From Oscillospiraceae bacterium (lineage in GTDB: Bacteria; Bacillota; Clostridia; Oscillospirales; Oscillospiraceae), in NCBI GenBank assembly GCA_017518225.1, contig JAFWVV010000018.1:1-40720 (forward strand): DNA of 40,720 nt, in the 5' to 3' direction. Position numbers and translations under genes: made by a program. The number at the start of each line of letters is the position of its first letter. Positions within the stretch are counted from its first letter, which is position 1. The notes under the pieces were generated by a model that was given only the letters and a program-made list of their open reading frames with translations, had not been told where the DNA came from and ran no database searches. This document shows, one piece after another, positions 6,468 to 12,708 of this stretch.

Positions 6468-6496
6468 ATTGTAGAAGCAGCTGTGGAAAAAGTCAA
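6468..6496 (-). promoter_or_regulatory. Promoter of the ThrE-type exporter operon
   Basis: Minus strand: -35 TTGACT (6491-6496), 17-bp spacer, -10 TACAAT (6468-6473). Start near 6461; a small GC hairpin (GGCGCG-TTTT-TGCGCC area, 6441-6456) lies in the 5' leader. Confidence 0.75.
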
Positions 6497-6514
6497 GGAG
6501 AATTTTTTTGTAGA

Positions 6515-6552
6515 GAAAAAGATTGCGCGGCGCCTGTTTTCAGGCGCCGCGC
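6515..6552 (-). terminator. Terminator of the Mrp-NifX operon
   Basis: Perfect 12-bp stem GCGCGGCGCCTG (6525-6536) with CAGGCGCCGCGC (6541-6552), loop of four, followed on the minus strand by AATCTTTTT. Confidence 0.85.
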
Positions 6553-6561
6553 CAAGCGTTT

Positions 6562-7035
6562 TTAATGACAGCCGCAGGAGCCGCCGCAGCCGCAGCTTCC
6601 GGCGTCCTCGTCGCCGCAGCCGCAGCCCTCGCCCTCGTCTCCGCCGCAGCCGGAGCAGCCGCCGCAGCCGTGCCCCTCGCTGCCGCCGCAGCCGCAGCCG
6701 CCCTCGCCGGGCAGAATGGGCAGGCGTCCCTGGATCAGCAGATCCGCCGCGGTGTCCGCTTCGCCGCAGTAGCCGATGACGGGGATGATGGCGTTTGAAA
6801 GCAGCAGCGCCTTCGCCTCGCCGCCCATGTTGCCGCAGATGACCGCGGAGACGTCTTCGGCGAGCATCAGCTCAACCATGGCGTCGTGCCCATGCCGATC
6901 GGAGACGTCGATGAGGCGCTTGGTTCCGGTGCTGACGTCGGCGTCCTCGTATTCGTAGATGGCAAAGCATTCGGCGTGACCGAAATGCTCGTAGATTTCG
7001 CCGCCCTTATAACTGACTGCAATTTTCACTTTCAT
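6562..7035 (-). CDS. NifX/NifB-family (dinitrogenase iron-molybdenum cofactor-like) protein with Cys-rich tail
   Basis: 157 residues. Residues 1-105 form the RNase H-like domain of PF02579 (starts MKVKIAVSYKGGEIYEHFGH, then VSAVICGNMGGEAKALL and IIPVIGYCGEADTAADLL). Members bind metal clusters or cofactors in NifX, NifY and NafY, but many, like this one, occur in organisms without nitrogenase. The last 48 residues are almost entirely Gly, Cys, Asp, Glu and Ser, with 11 cysteines mostly as CGC or CGG steps and a final CGCH. That tail is an obvious metal-binding candidate. The start overlaps the Mrp stop (ATGA), so the two proteins are translationally coupled. No nif genes are visible nearby; a role in cluster handling with Mrp is inferred. 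Confidence 0.87.
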   Translation of the reverse strand: MKVKIAVSYKGGEIYEHFGHAECFAIYEYEDADVSTGTKRLIDVSDRHGHDAMVELMLAEDVSAVICGNMGGEAKALLLSNAIIPVIGYCGEADTAADLLIQGRLPILPGEGGCGCGGSEGHGCGGCSGCGGDEGEGCGCGDEDAGSCGCGGSCGCH

Positions 7036-7856
7036 TTTAACAGCTCCTCCACGATTTGGGCGACGGGCGCGATCATCGCACCGTCTACCGCTTCAATTTC
7101 ACCGGCGTCCACCTTGGCGGCCACTGCCGGATTGATGGGTAGACGCGCAAAATGCGCAATGCCAAAGCTTCTGGCGGTTTCTTCTACGCGGCTTTCGCCG
7201 AAAATGGCGTGCTCCTTGCCGCAGTCGGGGCATTTGAAATAGGACATGTTTTCAACCAGCGCCAGCACGGGGATGTTCATCATCGCGGCCATGTTCACAG
7301 CCTTGGCGACGATCATGCTGACGAGATCCTGCGGGCTTGTGACAATGATGACGCCGTCGACCGGCAGAGACTGGAACACCGTCAACGGCACGTCGCCCGT
7401 GCCGGGAGGCATATCCACAAACATGAAGTCCACGTCCTGCCACATCACGTCTGTCCAGAACTGCGTCACCGCGCCGGCGATGACCGGGCCGCGCCAGACG
7501 ACGGGCGCCGTTTCCTGTTCGAGAATCAGATTCATGCTCATCAGCTGGATGCCGCTTTGGGTGCTGACGGGCAGCAAATACTCGTCTGTGGCATAGGCGT
7601 GCTGTTCGATGCCAAAGGCCGTGGGGATGGAGGGGCCGGTGATGTCAGCGTCGAGCACGGCGGCGTGATAGCCGCGGCGCTGCATCTCGCAGGCGAGCAG
7701 ACTCGTCACCAGACTCTTGCCGACGCCGCCCTTGCCGCTGACAACGGCGATGACCTTTTTTACCGAGGCGCCCTCGTGCAGTTCCTTCTTGAAATCCGTC
7801 TGACGGCTGGGGCAATTCGAGCCGCAGCTGGAGCAATCATGGGTGCATTCGCTCAT
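7032..7856 (-). CDS. Mrp/NBP35-family ATP-binding iron-sulfur carrier protein
   Basis: 274 residues from ATG 7856, chosen because GAGG lies about ten bases upstream; an upstream ATG at 7880 would put that site inside the gene. The N-terminus has a Cys motif (CTHDCSSCGSNC) like NBP35, followed by a deviant Walker A GKGGVGKSLVTSLLA near residue 40, DADITGPSIP, VDMPPGTGDVPLT and the C-terminal CPDC pair in YFKCPDCGKEH that bridges a [4Fe-4S] cluster between dimer subunits. Mrp proteins are cytoplasmic scaffolds that deliver iron-sulfur clusters. The partner NifX-like gene overlaps its stop codon. Confidence 0.93.
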   Translation of the reverse strand: MSECTHDCSSCGSNCPSRQTDFKKELHEGASVKKVIAVVSGKGGVGKSLVTSLLACEMQRRGYHAAVLDADITGPSIPTAFGIEQHAYATDEYLLPVSTQSGIQLMSMNLILEQETAPVVWRGPVIAGAVTQFWTDVMWQDVDFMFVDMPPGTGDVPLTVFQSLPVDGVIIVTSPQDLVSMIVAKAVNMAAMMNIPVLALVENMSYFKCPDCGKEHAIFGESRVEETARSFGIAHFARLPINPAVAAKVDAGEIEAVDGAMIAPVAQIVEELLK

Positions 7857-7905
7857 ATTTTTGTTTCCTCGTTTGTTCATTTTCCGCGTAAACGCGGTCT
7901 TTCTT

Positions 7906-7933
7906 ATTATACCCTAAAAGTGCGTTCTGTCAA
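7906..7933 (-). promoter_or_regulatory. Promoter of the Mrp-NifX operon
   Basis: Minus strand: -35 TTGACA (7928-7933), 16-bp spacer, -10 TATAAT (7906-7911), both perfect consensus. A 14-bp palindrome CCGCGTAAACGCGG (7884-7897) follows in the leader. Confidence 0.88.
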
Positions 7934-8012
7934 ATGTTCTTTCTTTCGGAGAAGCGCCGGGGCAAGCTTTGAAAATAATTTGAAAAAATTCTTATTTTTT
8001 TCAAAAATCCTG

Positions 8013-8040
8013 TTAACATAATCTGAAAATGTGGTATAAT
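8013..8040 (+). promoter_or_regulatory. Promoter of the polysaccharide deacetylase-ogt operon
   Basis: Plus strand: -35 TTAACA (8013-8018), 16-bp spacer, extended -10 TGG-TATAAT (8032-8040). Predicted start near 8047, 26 bases before the start codon. Confidence 0.8.
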
Positions 8041-8072
8041 CAGGGAAAACAAGGTCGAACCGAGGCGGCAAA

Positions 8073-9545
8073 ATGAAAAAGATAAAAGAGAAACCTTCCA
8101 AGAGAAAGAAAAATCAATGGGCGCGCCTGTTTTTGTCCCTATTTGTTGGACTGTCGGCGGCAGCGATCACACTGTTGATTCTGATGCTGCTGGACGGTCG
8201 GCACAAGGAGTTTTTCCTGCTGGGGGAGGAGCACGTGCGTCTCGAATACGGCGAAGACTATACCGACCCCGGCGTGGAGATCCTTACGGTGGGGCGGCTG
8301 CTGCCGAGCTTTATCGAACCGGAGCGGGTCTATGCCCGGCAGACGCCGGACACGCGCAGGCTGGGGACGCAGGAGCTGGAATATCTGATCGCGTCCAACG
8401 GAAAGGAGTATCGGCTGACACGCTATCTGGAGATTGTGGACAGCGTACCGCCGCAGATCGAGCTGACGCCGATCCCGGACGGCGAGGAGCCGAGCTGGCT
8501 GCGCGGCGGTTACATAGAGCCCGGCTATCGAGCGACGGACAATGTTGACGGCGATCTGACGGCGAGCGTGGCGGCAGCTCTGGAGAATGACCGCGTGGTC
8601 TACACCGTGGCGGATCGCTCCGGCAACACGGCGCAGGTCGAGCGGCTGCTGCCGGCGGGGCTGGACGCGCCGGTGATCGAGCTTGTTGGCGGCGAGACGC
8701 TGCGCGTTCCCAGCGCCATGAGCTGGGAAGACCCCGGTTTTCATGTGACAGACGGGAAGGGAACGGATTTGAGCGCGCTCGTTACGGTTGAGGGCGAGGT
8801 CATTGCGTACCGCAGCGGGGACTATGAGCTTGTCTATCGTCTGGAAAACGCGCTCGGCGAGGAGGTCGTTGCGCGCCGCACGGTCACGGTGGAGCCTGTT
8901 CGCCAGTCGGACACGGTGATCCCGGATCAGAAAACCATCTATCTGACCTTTGACGACGGCCCCGGCCCCTATACCGACTGGCTGCTGGACGTGCTGGCGC
9001 GCTACAACGTCAAGGCGACCTTCTTTGTGACGGGCAACCAGAAGGACTACCGCGACTGCATTACCCGCGCCCACGAGGAGGGGCACACCGTCGCGGTGCA
9101 CAGCATGACCCACAACTATTATGGGATTTACGCCAGCGAGGAGGCTTTTTTGGAGGATTTCATGGCCTGCGAGGACATGATCCATGAGCTGACGGGCAGC
9201 TATACGAACGTGTTTCGATTTCCGGGCGGCAGCTCGAACACCGTCAGCCGCTTCAACCCCGGCATTATGAGCCGCCTTGCGACGATGATGCCGGACATGG
9301 GCTATTACTATTTTGACTGGAACGTGGACAGCAACGACGCCGGCGGAGCCTCGTCAAGCGACGAGGTGTACTGGAACGTGGTCGGCGGCTGTTCGCACGG
9401 CGCCAACGTCGTGCTGCAGCACGACATCAAGGATTTCAGCGTCGCCGCCGTTGAGCGCATCATCATCTGGGGACTCAATAACGGCTATCAGTTTTTGCCG
9501 CTGGACGGAAGCTCATACGGCGCCCACCACGGGCTGAACAACTGA
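8073..9545 (+). CDS. Membrane-anchored polysaccharide deacetylase with Ig-like repeats
   Basis: 490 residues. A basic N-terminus is followed by one membrane helix (about residues 23-45). Residues 50-275 hold three Ig-like repeats of the DUF5011 type (EYGEDYTDPGVEI, EPGYRATDNVDGDLT, WEDPGFHVTDGKGTDLS). The C-terminal NodB domain begins near 288: TFDDGP at 292-297 (catalytic Asp and metal-binding Asp), the metal-binding HSMTH, RFPGGSSN, DWNVDSNDA and the LQHD final motif. All NodB motifs are present, so it should be active, removing acetyl groups from peptidoglycan or another wall polysaccharide outside the membrane. The Ig repeats probably space the enzyme from the membrane. It overlaps ogt by one base (TGATG). 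Confidence 0.92.
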   Translation: MKKIKEKPSKRKKNQWARLFLSLFVGLSAAAITLLILMLLDGRHKEFFLLGEEHVRLEYGEDYTDPGVEILTVGRLLPSFIEPERVYARQTPDTRRLGTQELEYLIASNGKEYRLTRYLEIVDSVPPQIELTPIPDGEEPSWLRGGYIEPGYRATDNVDGDLTASVAAALENDRVVYTVADRSGNTAQVERLLPAGLDAPVIELVGGETLRVPSAMSWEDPGFHVTDGKGTDLSALVTVEGEVIAYRSGDYELVYRLENALGEEVVARRTVTVEPVRQSDTVIPDQKTIYLTFDDGPGPYTDWLLDVLARYNVKATFFVTGNQKDYRDCITRAHEEGHTVAVHSMTHNYYGIYASEEAFLEDFMACEDMIHELTGSYTNVFRFPGGSSNTVSRFNPGIMSRLATMMPDMGYYYFDWNVDSNDAGGASSSDEVYWNVVGGCSHGANVVLQHDIKDFSVAAVERIIIWGLNNGYQFLPLDGSSYGAHHGLNN

Positions 9546-10000
9546 TGCGGCGCATGGACAGCCCGCTCGGCACGCTGCTGCTGGGCGAGGAAAATGGCGC
9601 GATTTGCGCGCTGCGCTTTGCTTTGCCGGACGAGGAGCAGGCGGAAAACGCGCCGGAGAGCGCGATTTCGCGCGCGGCGGAGGAGTGGCTTTGCGCCTAT
9701 TTTGCGGGGAAAGTGTCGGGCGCGCCACCGCCGCTCATGCCGCGGGGGACAGAGTTTCAAAAGCGCGTCTGGGCAGCGGTGAGCGAGATCCCCTATGGGC
9801 AGACCTGTACATACGGAGAGCTTGCCGCGCGCATCGGCTGCCGCAGCGCCCGCGCCGTCGGCGCTGCGCTGGGCAAAAACCCGATCTGGCTTTTTATTCC
9901 CTGCCACCGGGTGATCGGCAAGGACGGCAGCCTCACCGGCTACGCCGGCGGCTTGGACAAAAAGGCCGCGCTTTTGGCGCTGGAAGGTGTTGGCTTTTGA
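9545..10000 (+). CDS. ogt: Methylated-DNA-[protein]-cysteine S-methyltransferase
   Basis: 151 residues, the normal length for Ogt/MGMT. The protein transfers methyl groups from O6-methylguanine to its own cysteine and is used once. Seen: the helix-turn-helix region (FQKRVWAAVSEIPYGQTCTYGELA, read in two parts), the arginine finger segment GCRSARAVGAALGKNP and the active-site IPCHRVIG, with GSLTGYAGGLDKK after it. Its start codon overlaps the stop of the deacetylase gene, and it is followed at once by a strong terminator, so it is the last gene of a two-gene operon. The link between DNA repair and wall modification is probably only positional. Confidence 0.95.
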   Translation: MRRMDSPLGTLLLGEENGAICALRFALPDEEQAENAPESAISRAAEEWLCAYFAGKVSGAPPPLMPRGTEFQKRVWAAVSEIPYGQTCTYGELAARIGCRSARAVGAALGKNPIWLFIPCHRVIGKDGSLTGYAGGLDKKAALLALEGVGF

Positions 10001-10052
10001 ACACGGGGTACGGTTCCGTGTATCCCGGACACGCGGAACCGTACCCCGTGTT
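10000..10052 (+). terminator. Strong hairpin at the end of ogt
   Basis: A 19-bp perfect stem (10000-10018 with 10034-10052) starts at the last base of the ogt stop. T-tract after it is short (TTCTGTCCT). Confidence 0.7.
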
Positions 10053-10059
10053 CTGTCCT

Positions 10060-10215
10060 AAGCTTACCTGTTATCCTGAGCTTGTCGAGGGATCTTTCCC
10101 TCGTGCTTTGCCGCCTGCGGGCGGTCTTCACTTTCTCTTTTCGCGAGAAAAGAGAAAGTGAAGCGAAAGAGAAAAGCGCCCGGGGAGCGTCCCCGGGACC
10201 CCTCGGGGGCTGGCT
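10060..10215. repeat. Dispersed intergenic repeat block A with a GNRA hairpin
   Basis: Contains a REP-like head (10069-10094, TGTTATCCTGAGCTTGTCGA then GGGATC), a perfect 16-bp hairpin with tetraloop GCGA (10127-10142 with 10147-10162) and a second GC hairpin CCCGGGG-AGCGT-CCCCGGG (10179-10197). Non-coding; open frames here have no protein features. A related REP-like head occurs at 10404-10428 and inside the histidine kinase gene at 19081-19117. Confidence 0.65.
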
Positions 10216-10403
10216 GAGTCAGACAGACAATCTTTCCGCATGCCCGGTCGCCCAAAGCCATCGCCGTCCCCAGCTTGGACACGATTGGCGCAAGGTGTAA
10301 CATTTGACGGCGGCAGCAAATGCTCCGGCTCGGTCGGCGGTGGACAGTAGCCGGGTGCAGTTCTTTTTCGCGGGGCCTAAGATGCCGCTGCGGTGCTTCA
10401 CTC

Positions 10404-10428
10404 TGTCATCCCGAGCTTGCCGAGGGGG
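10404..10428. repeat. REP-like dispersed repeat, second copy
   Basis: TGTCATCCCGAGCTTGCCGA followed by GGGGG; it differs from 10069-10094 at a few bases and has the same orientation. This class of repeat (often TGTCATCCTGAGC...) is widespread in bacterial intergenic DNA. Confidence 0.6.
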
Positions 10429-10471
10429 CTTCATTTTACGGTTTTTGCCATTTGAAACAAGCGCATCATCC

Positions 10472-10500
10472 CCGTAGGGACGAGCATCGCTCGTCCGCGG
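10472..10500. repeat. Short palindromic dispersed repeat (GTAGGGACGAGC type)
   Basis: CGTAGGGACGAGC-ATC-GCTCGTCCGCGG, an 8-bp stem (10478-10485 with 10489-10496). It is a different type from the REP-like repeats and looks like the GTAGGG...CCGCGG palindromes found in many Clostridia. The rest of 10216-10520 shows nothing else I can support. Confidence 0.5.
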
Positions 10501-10521
10501 TTTCCCCAAAACGCAAAACTA

Positions 10522-10571
10522 AGCCCGGAGGGGGGCTCCGTGTGTGAACACGCGGAGCCCCCCTCCGGGCT
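10522..10571 (-). terminator. Bidirectional terminator downstream of hsp20
   Basis: Perfect 19-bp stem (10522-10540 with 10553-10571). On the minus strand it is followed by TTAGTTTTGCGTTTT, on the plus strand by TTCTCTTGTCTT. Confidence 0.8.
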
Positions 10572-10592
10572 TTCTCTTGTCTTGCGCGCGCT

Positions 10593-11042
10593 TTACTGGA
10601 TCTCCAGACTCCGCTTGGCGGGCGCGGTCTCGACCTTCTTGGGCATGGTCAGCTGCAGCACGCCGTCGGTGTAGGTGGCGGTGATGCCGTCGACCTTGAT
10701 GCCGGATACGTCGAAGCTGCGGCTGTAGGAGCCGTAGAAGCGCTCGCGTTTGACGAAGTTCGGCTTCTCGGCCTTTTCGGCTTCGTCGCCGCTGTCATAC
10801 TTGCGCTCGGCGCTGATGGTCAGCACATCGTTTTCCACATCGATTTTGATGTCCTCTTTCTTGAAGCCGGGCAGCTCGGCGTGCAGCTCGTAGGCGTCGC
10901 CCTTGTCCAGCACATCGGCGCGGAAGGCGCAGACGCTGTTTTCGTTGCCCCAGAAGCTGCGCTCCATCGCTTCCAGATCGCGGAAGGGATCGAAATTTGC
11001 CATACGGCGGATGTGACGGTCAAAAGGAATCAGTTCAAACAT
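10593..11042 (-). CDS. hsp20: Hsp20/alpha-crystallin small heat-shock protein
   Basis: 149 residues from ATG 11042, which follows GGAGG by eight bases; a longer frame reaching 11129 covers leader sequence and is rejected. The N-terminal FELIPFDRH...FDPFRDLEAMERSFW, the alpha-crystallin domain with YELHAELPGFKKEDIKIDVE, LTISAER and YGSYSRSFDV, and the C-terminal KRSLEIQ with its I-x-I-like end are typical of the family. Small heat-shock proteins hold unfolded proteins in oligomers without ATP. A perfect CIRCE operator 130 bases upstream shows control by the HrcA repressor, which is less usual for hsp20 than for groE or dnaK. Confidence 0.93.
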   Translation of the reverse strand: MFELIPFDRHIRRMANFDPFRDLEAMERSFWGNENSVCAFRADVLDKGDAYELHAELPGFKKEDIKIDVENDVLTISAERKYDSGDEAEKAEKPNFVKRERFYGSYSRSFDVSGIKVDGITATYTDGVLQLTMPKKVETAPAKRSLEIQ

Positions 11043-11171
11043 GATCAAAGCCTCCATTTCATAAGTTTGATGAATTTTGAAGGAACATTCAAACTTTTTG
11101 TTTCTTCTGATATATAAAATACGCGGCAAAAGTTAAGAAATATAGCGCATTTTATGAATAAATTGTGAATA

Positions 11172-11198
11172 TTAGCACTCACATCGAAAGAGTGCTAA
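11172..11198 (-). promoter_or_regulatory. CIRCE operator (HrcA site) of hsp20
   Basis: TTAGCACTC-N9-GAGTGCTAA, a perfect match to the CIRCE element. An extended -10, TGC-TAATAT (11169-11177 on the minus strand), overlaps its downstream arm, so HrcA bound here would block the promoter. The leader between it and the hsp20 start is about 120 bases. Confidence 0.93.
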
Positions 11199-11210
11199 AG
11201 ATAAGAAAGC

Positions 11211-11247
11211 ACAAAGCCCGCTGTTTAGTCTGCGCAGCGGGCTTTGT
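11211..11247 (-). terminator. Terminator after the GNAT gene
   Basis: Perfect 13-bp stem ACAAAGCCCGCTG (11211-11223) with CAGCGGGCTTTGT (11235-11247); GCTTTCTTATCTTT follows on the minus strand. It separates the tcdA-GNAT operon from the hsp20 promoter. Confidence 0.75.
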
Positions 11248-11249
11248 GT

Positions 11250-11771
11250 TTATGCGCGCTTCAGGCGGTAGCAATTGAGCGTAACAGGGGATTTTTCGCC
11301 GGCGGGCGGCGTGTGGACGCGGCTGCCGACGAAGGAAAAGCCGGCCTTTTGAATGACGCGGTTGCTGCCGGTGTTTTCGTCGACCGCCTCGATATAGATG
11401 GATGGATAGCCCTCCTCAAAAAGCGCGTCGCAGAGAGCCCTCAGCGCCTCGGTCATATAGCCGTTTCCCCAATAGGCGCGGCCGGAGCAGTAGCCGATGA
11501 CCGGCTCGCCGTTTGCGATTTGCACGACGTCGATCATGCCGATCAGCTCGCCGCTATCCTTCAGCTCGATGCCGTAGCGGCGCGTTTCCGGCTTGTCGTA
11601 GGCTGCCAGCCACAGATCCATGATCTTGTGGGTGGTCTCCTCGCTCTCGTGCGGCTGCCAGGTGAGGTATTTCGTTACCGCCGGGTCGCTCGCCCAGCAG
11701 GAAAAGATGCGCGGCACGTCCTCGCGCCGCAGGCGGCGCAGGAGCAGGCGCCCGGTCTGCAATTCTTTCAT
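11250..11771 (-). CDS. GNAT acetyltransferase of the RimJ/RimL type
   Basis: 173 residues. The opening TGRLLLRRLRREDVPRIF, followed by GELIGMIDV, VIGYCSGRAYWGNGYMTEAL and AVDENTGSNRVIQKAGF, is the acetyl-CoA-binding pattern of the RimJ/RimL/Acetyltransf_3 family. The family acetylates N-terminal or small-molecule amines; the substrate is not predictable. Its ATG overlaps the tcdA stop (ATGA), with AGGAGG seven bases upstream inside tcdA, so the two genes are coupled. Confidence 0.87.
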   Translation of the reverse strand: MKELQTGRLLLRRLRREDVPRIFSCWASDPAVTKYLTWQPHESEETTHKIMDLWLAAYDKPETRRYGIELKDSGELIGMIDVVQIANGEPVIGYCSGRAYWGNGYMTEALRALCDALFEEGYPSIYIEAVDENTGSNRVIQKAGFSFVGSRVHTPPAGEKSPVTLNCYRLKRA

Positions 11772-12505
11772 GGCTGTTCCTCCTGTGGGATCAGATTTTT
11801 GGTCAGCTCGCGCACGACTTCTCCGGCGATCATCAGCCCCGCCACCGAGGGCACGAAGGCGATGGAGCCGGGCACGTCGCGGCGCCCGGCCTCCGGCGCG
11901 GCGGCGAGCCGCTCAACGGGACGGCGCGGCGTTTCGCGCGAGTAGAGCACCTTGACGTGCGCGACGCCGCGCTTTTTCAGCTCCTTGCGCATGACGCGCG
12001 CGAGGGGGCACATGCTGGTCTGGGTAATGTCGGCGATGCGAAAGGCGCCGGGATCGAGCTTGTTGCCCGTACCCATGGAGCTGATGATCGGCGTGCCGGC
12101 GCGCTGGGCGGCCTCGATCAGCGCAAGCTTGGCGGTGACGGTGTCGATGGCGTCGACCACGTAGTCGTATTGCGTGAAATCAAAGTCCGCCGCCGTCTCC
12201 GGCAGGAAAAAGCAGCGGCGCGGCGTAACGGCGCAGGCGGGATTGATGTCCCGGACGCGCGCGGCGGCGACGTCCGCCTTATACTGCCCGAGGCTGCTGT
12301 GCGTGGCGAGGATCTGGCGGTTGAGGTTGGAGAGGCTGACGGTGTCGTGGTCGACGAGCGTCAGCGCGCCGACGCCGCAGCGGGCGAGCGCCTCCACCAC
12401 GTAACCGCCGACGCCGCCGAGACCGAAGACCGCCACGCGGCAGCGCGCGAGCTTTTCCAGCGCCGCGTCGCCGAGCAGCAGCCGGGTGCGAATGAATGCC
12501 TCCAT
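11768..12505 (-). CDS. tcdA: tRNA threonylcarbamoyladenosine dehydratase
   Basis: 245 residues from ATG 12505 (AAGGAGG eight bases upstream; the ATG at 12526 would contain this site). TcdA, an E1-like ThiF/MoeB enzyme, uses ATP to cyclise t6A in tRNA to ct6A. Seen: the ATP-binding GLGGVGGYVVEALARCGVG near residue 26, VDHDTVSLSNLNRQ, the YDYVVDAIDT segment, SSMGTGNKLDP and the Cys in TSMCPLARVMR. Length and motifs match the family (E. coli TcdA is 268 residues). First gene of a two-gene operon with a GNAT enzyme. Confidence 0.93.
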   Translation of the reverse strand: MEAFIRTRLLLGDAALEKLARCRVAVFGLGGVGGYVVEALARCGVGALTLVDHDTVSLSNLNRQILATHSSLGQYKADVAAARVRDINPACAVTPRRCFFLPETAADFDFTQYDYVVDAIDTVTAKLALIEAAQRAGTPIISSMGTGNKLDPGAFRIADITQTSMCPLARVMRKELKKRGVAHVKVLYSRETPRRPVERLAAAPEAGRRDVPGSIAFVPSVAGLMIAGEVVRELTKNLIPQEEQP

Positions 12506-12534
12506 GCGATGCGCCTCCTTGGTCATTTTTCGTC

Positions 12535-12563
12535 AGTTTATCAGAAGGAGCAAAGCGCGTCAA
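12535..12563 (-). promoter_or_regulatory. Promoter of the tcdA operon
   Basis: Minus strand: -35 TTGACG (12558-12563), 17-bp spacer, -10 TAAACT (12535-12540). Start near 12528, about 23 bases before the chosen start codon. Confidence 0.7.
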
Positions 12564-12633
12564 GAGCGCCGTAGCCCGCGCCCGGAAATATGCGGTAATT
12601 CTTGCTTCATACCTGCATTTTGCCACAAGATAG

Positions 12634-12666
12634 AAACCGAGACGGCTGTTTCTGCCGTCTCGGTTT
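12634..12666 (-). terminator. Terminator between the surface protein gene and tcdA
   Basis: Perfect 13-bp stem AAACCGAGACGGC (12634-12646) with GCCGTCTCGGTTT (12654-12666). On the minus strand TCTATCTTGT follows the stem; on the plus strand CTTTTTTT follows, but no plus-strand gene ends here. It most likely ends the surface-protein transcript. Confidence 0.7.
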
Positions 12667-12708
12667 CTTTTTTTGGGGGGCTATTTTGCTGCCACCCCTT
12701 ACGTTGGG

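Noticed and set aside
5625-6779. 384-codon plus-strand frame across the exporter genes
   Set aside because: Runs antisense through two recognisable membrane proteins, a promoter and a terminator.
10064-10547. Several short frames in the repeat cluster after ogt
   Set aside because: They translate dispersed repeats (for example PERSLDKLRIT-type strings) and conflict with hairpins and terminators.
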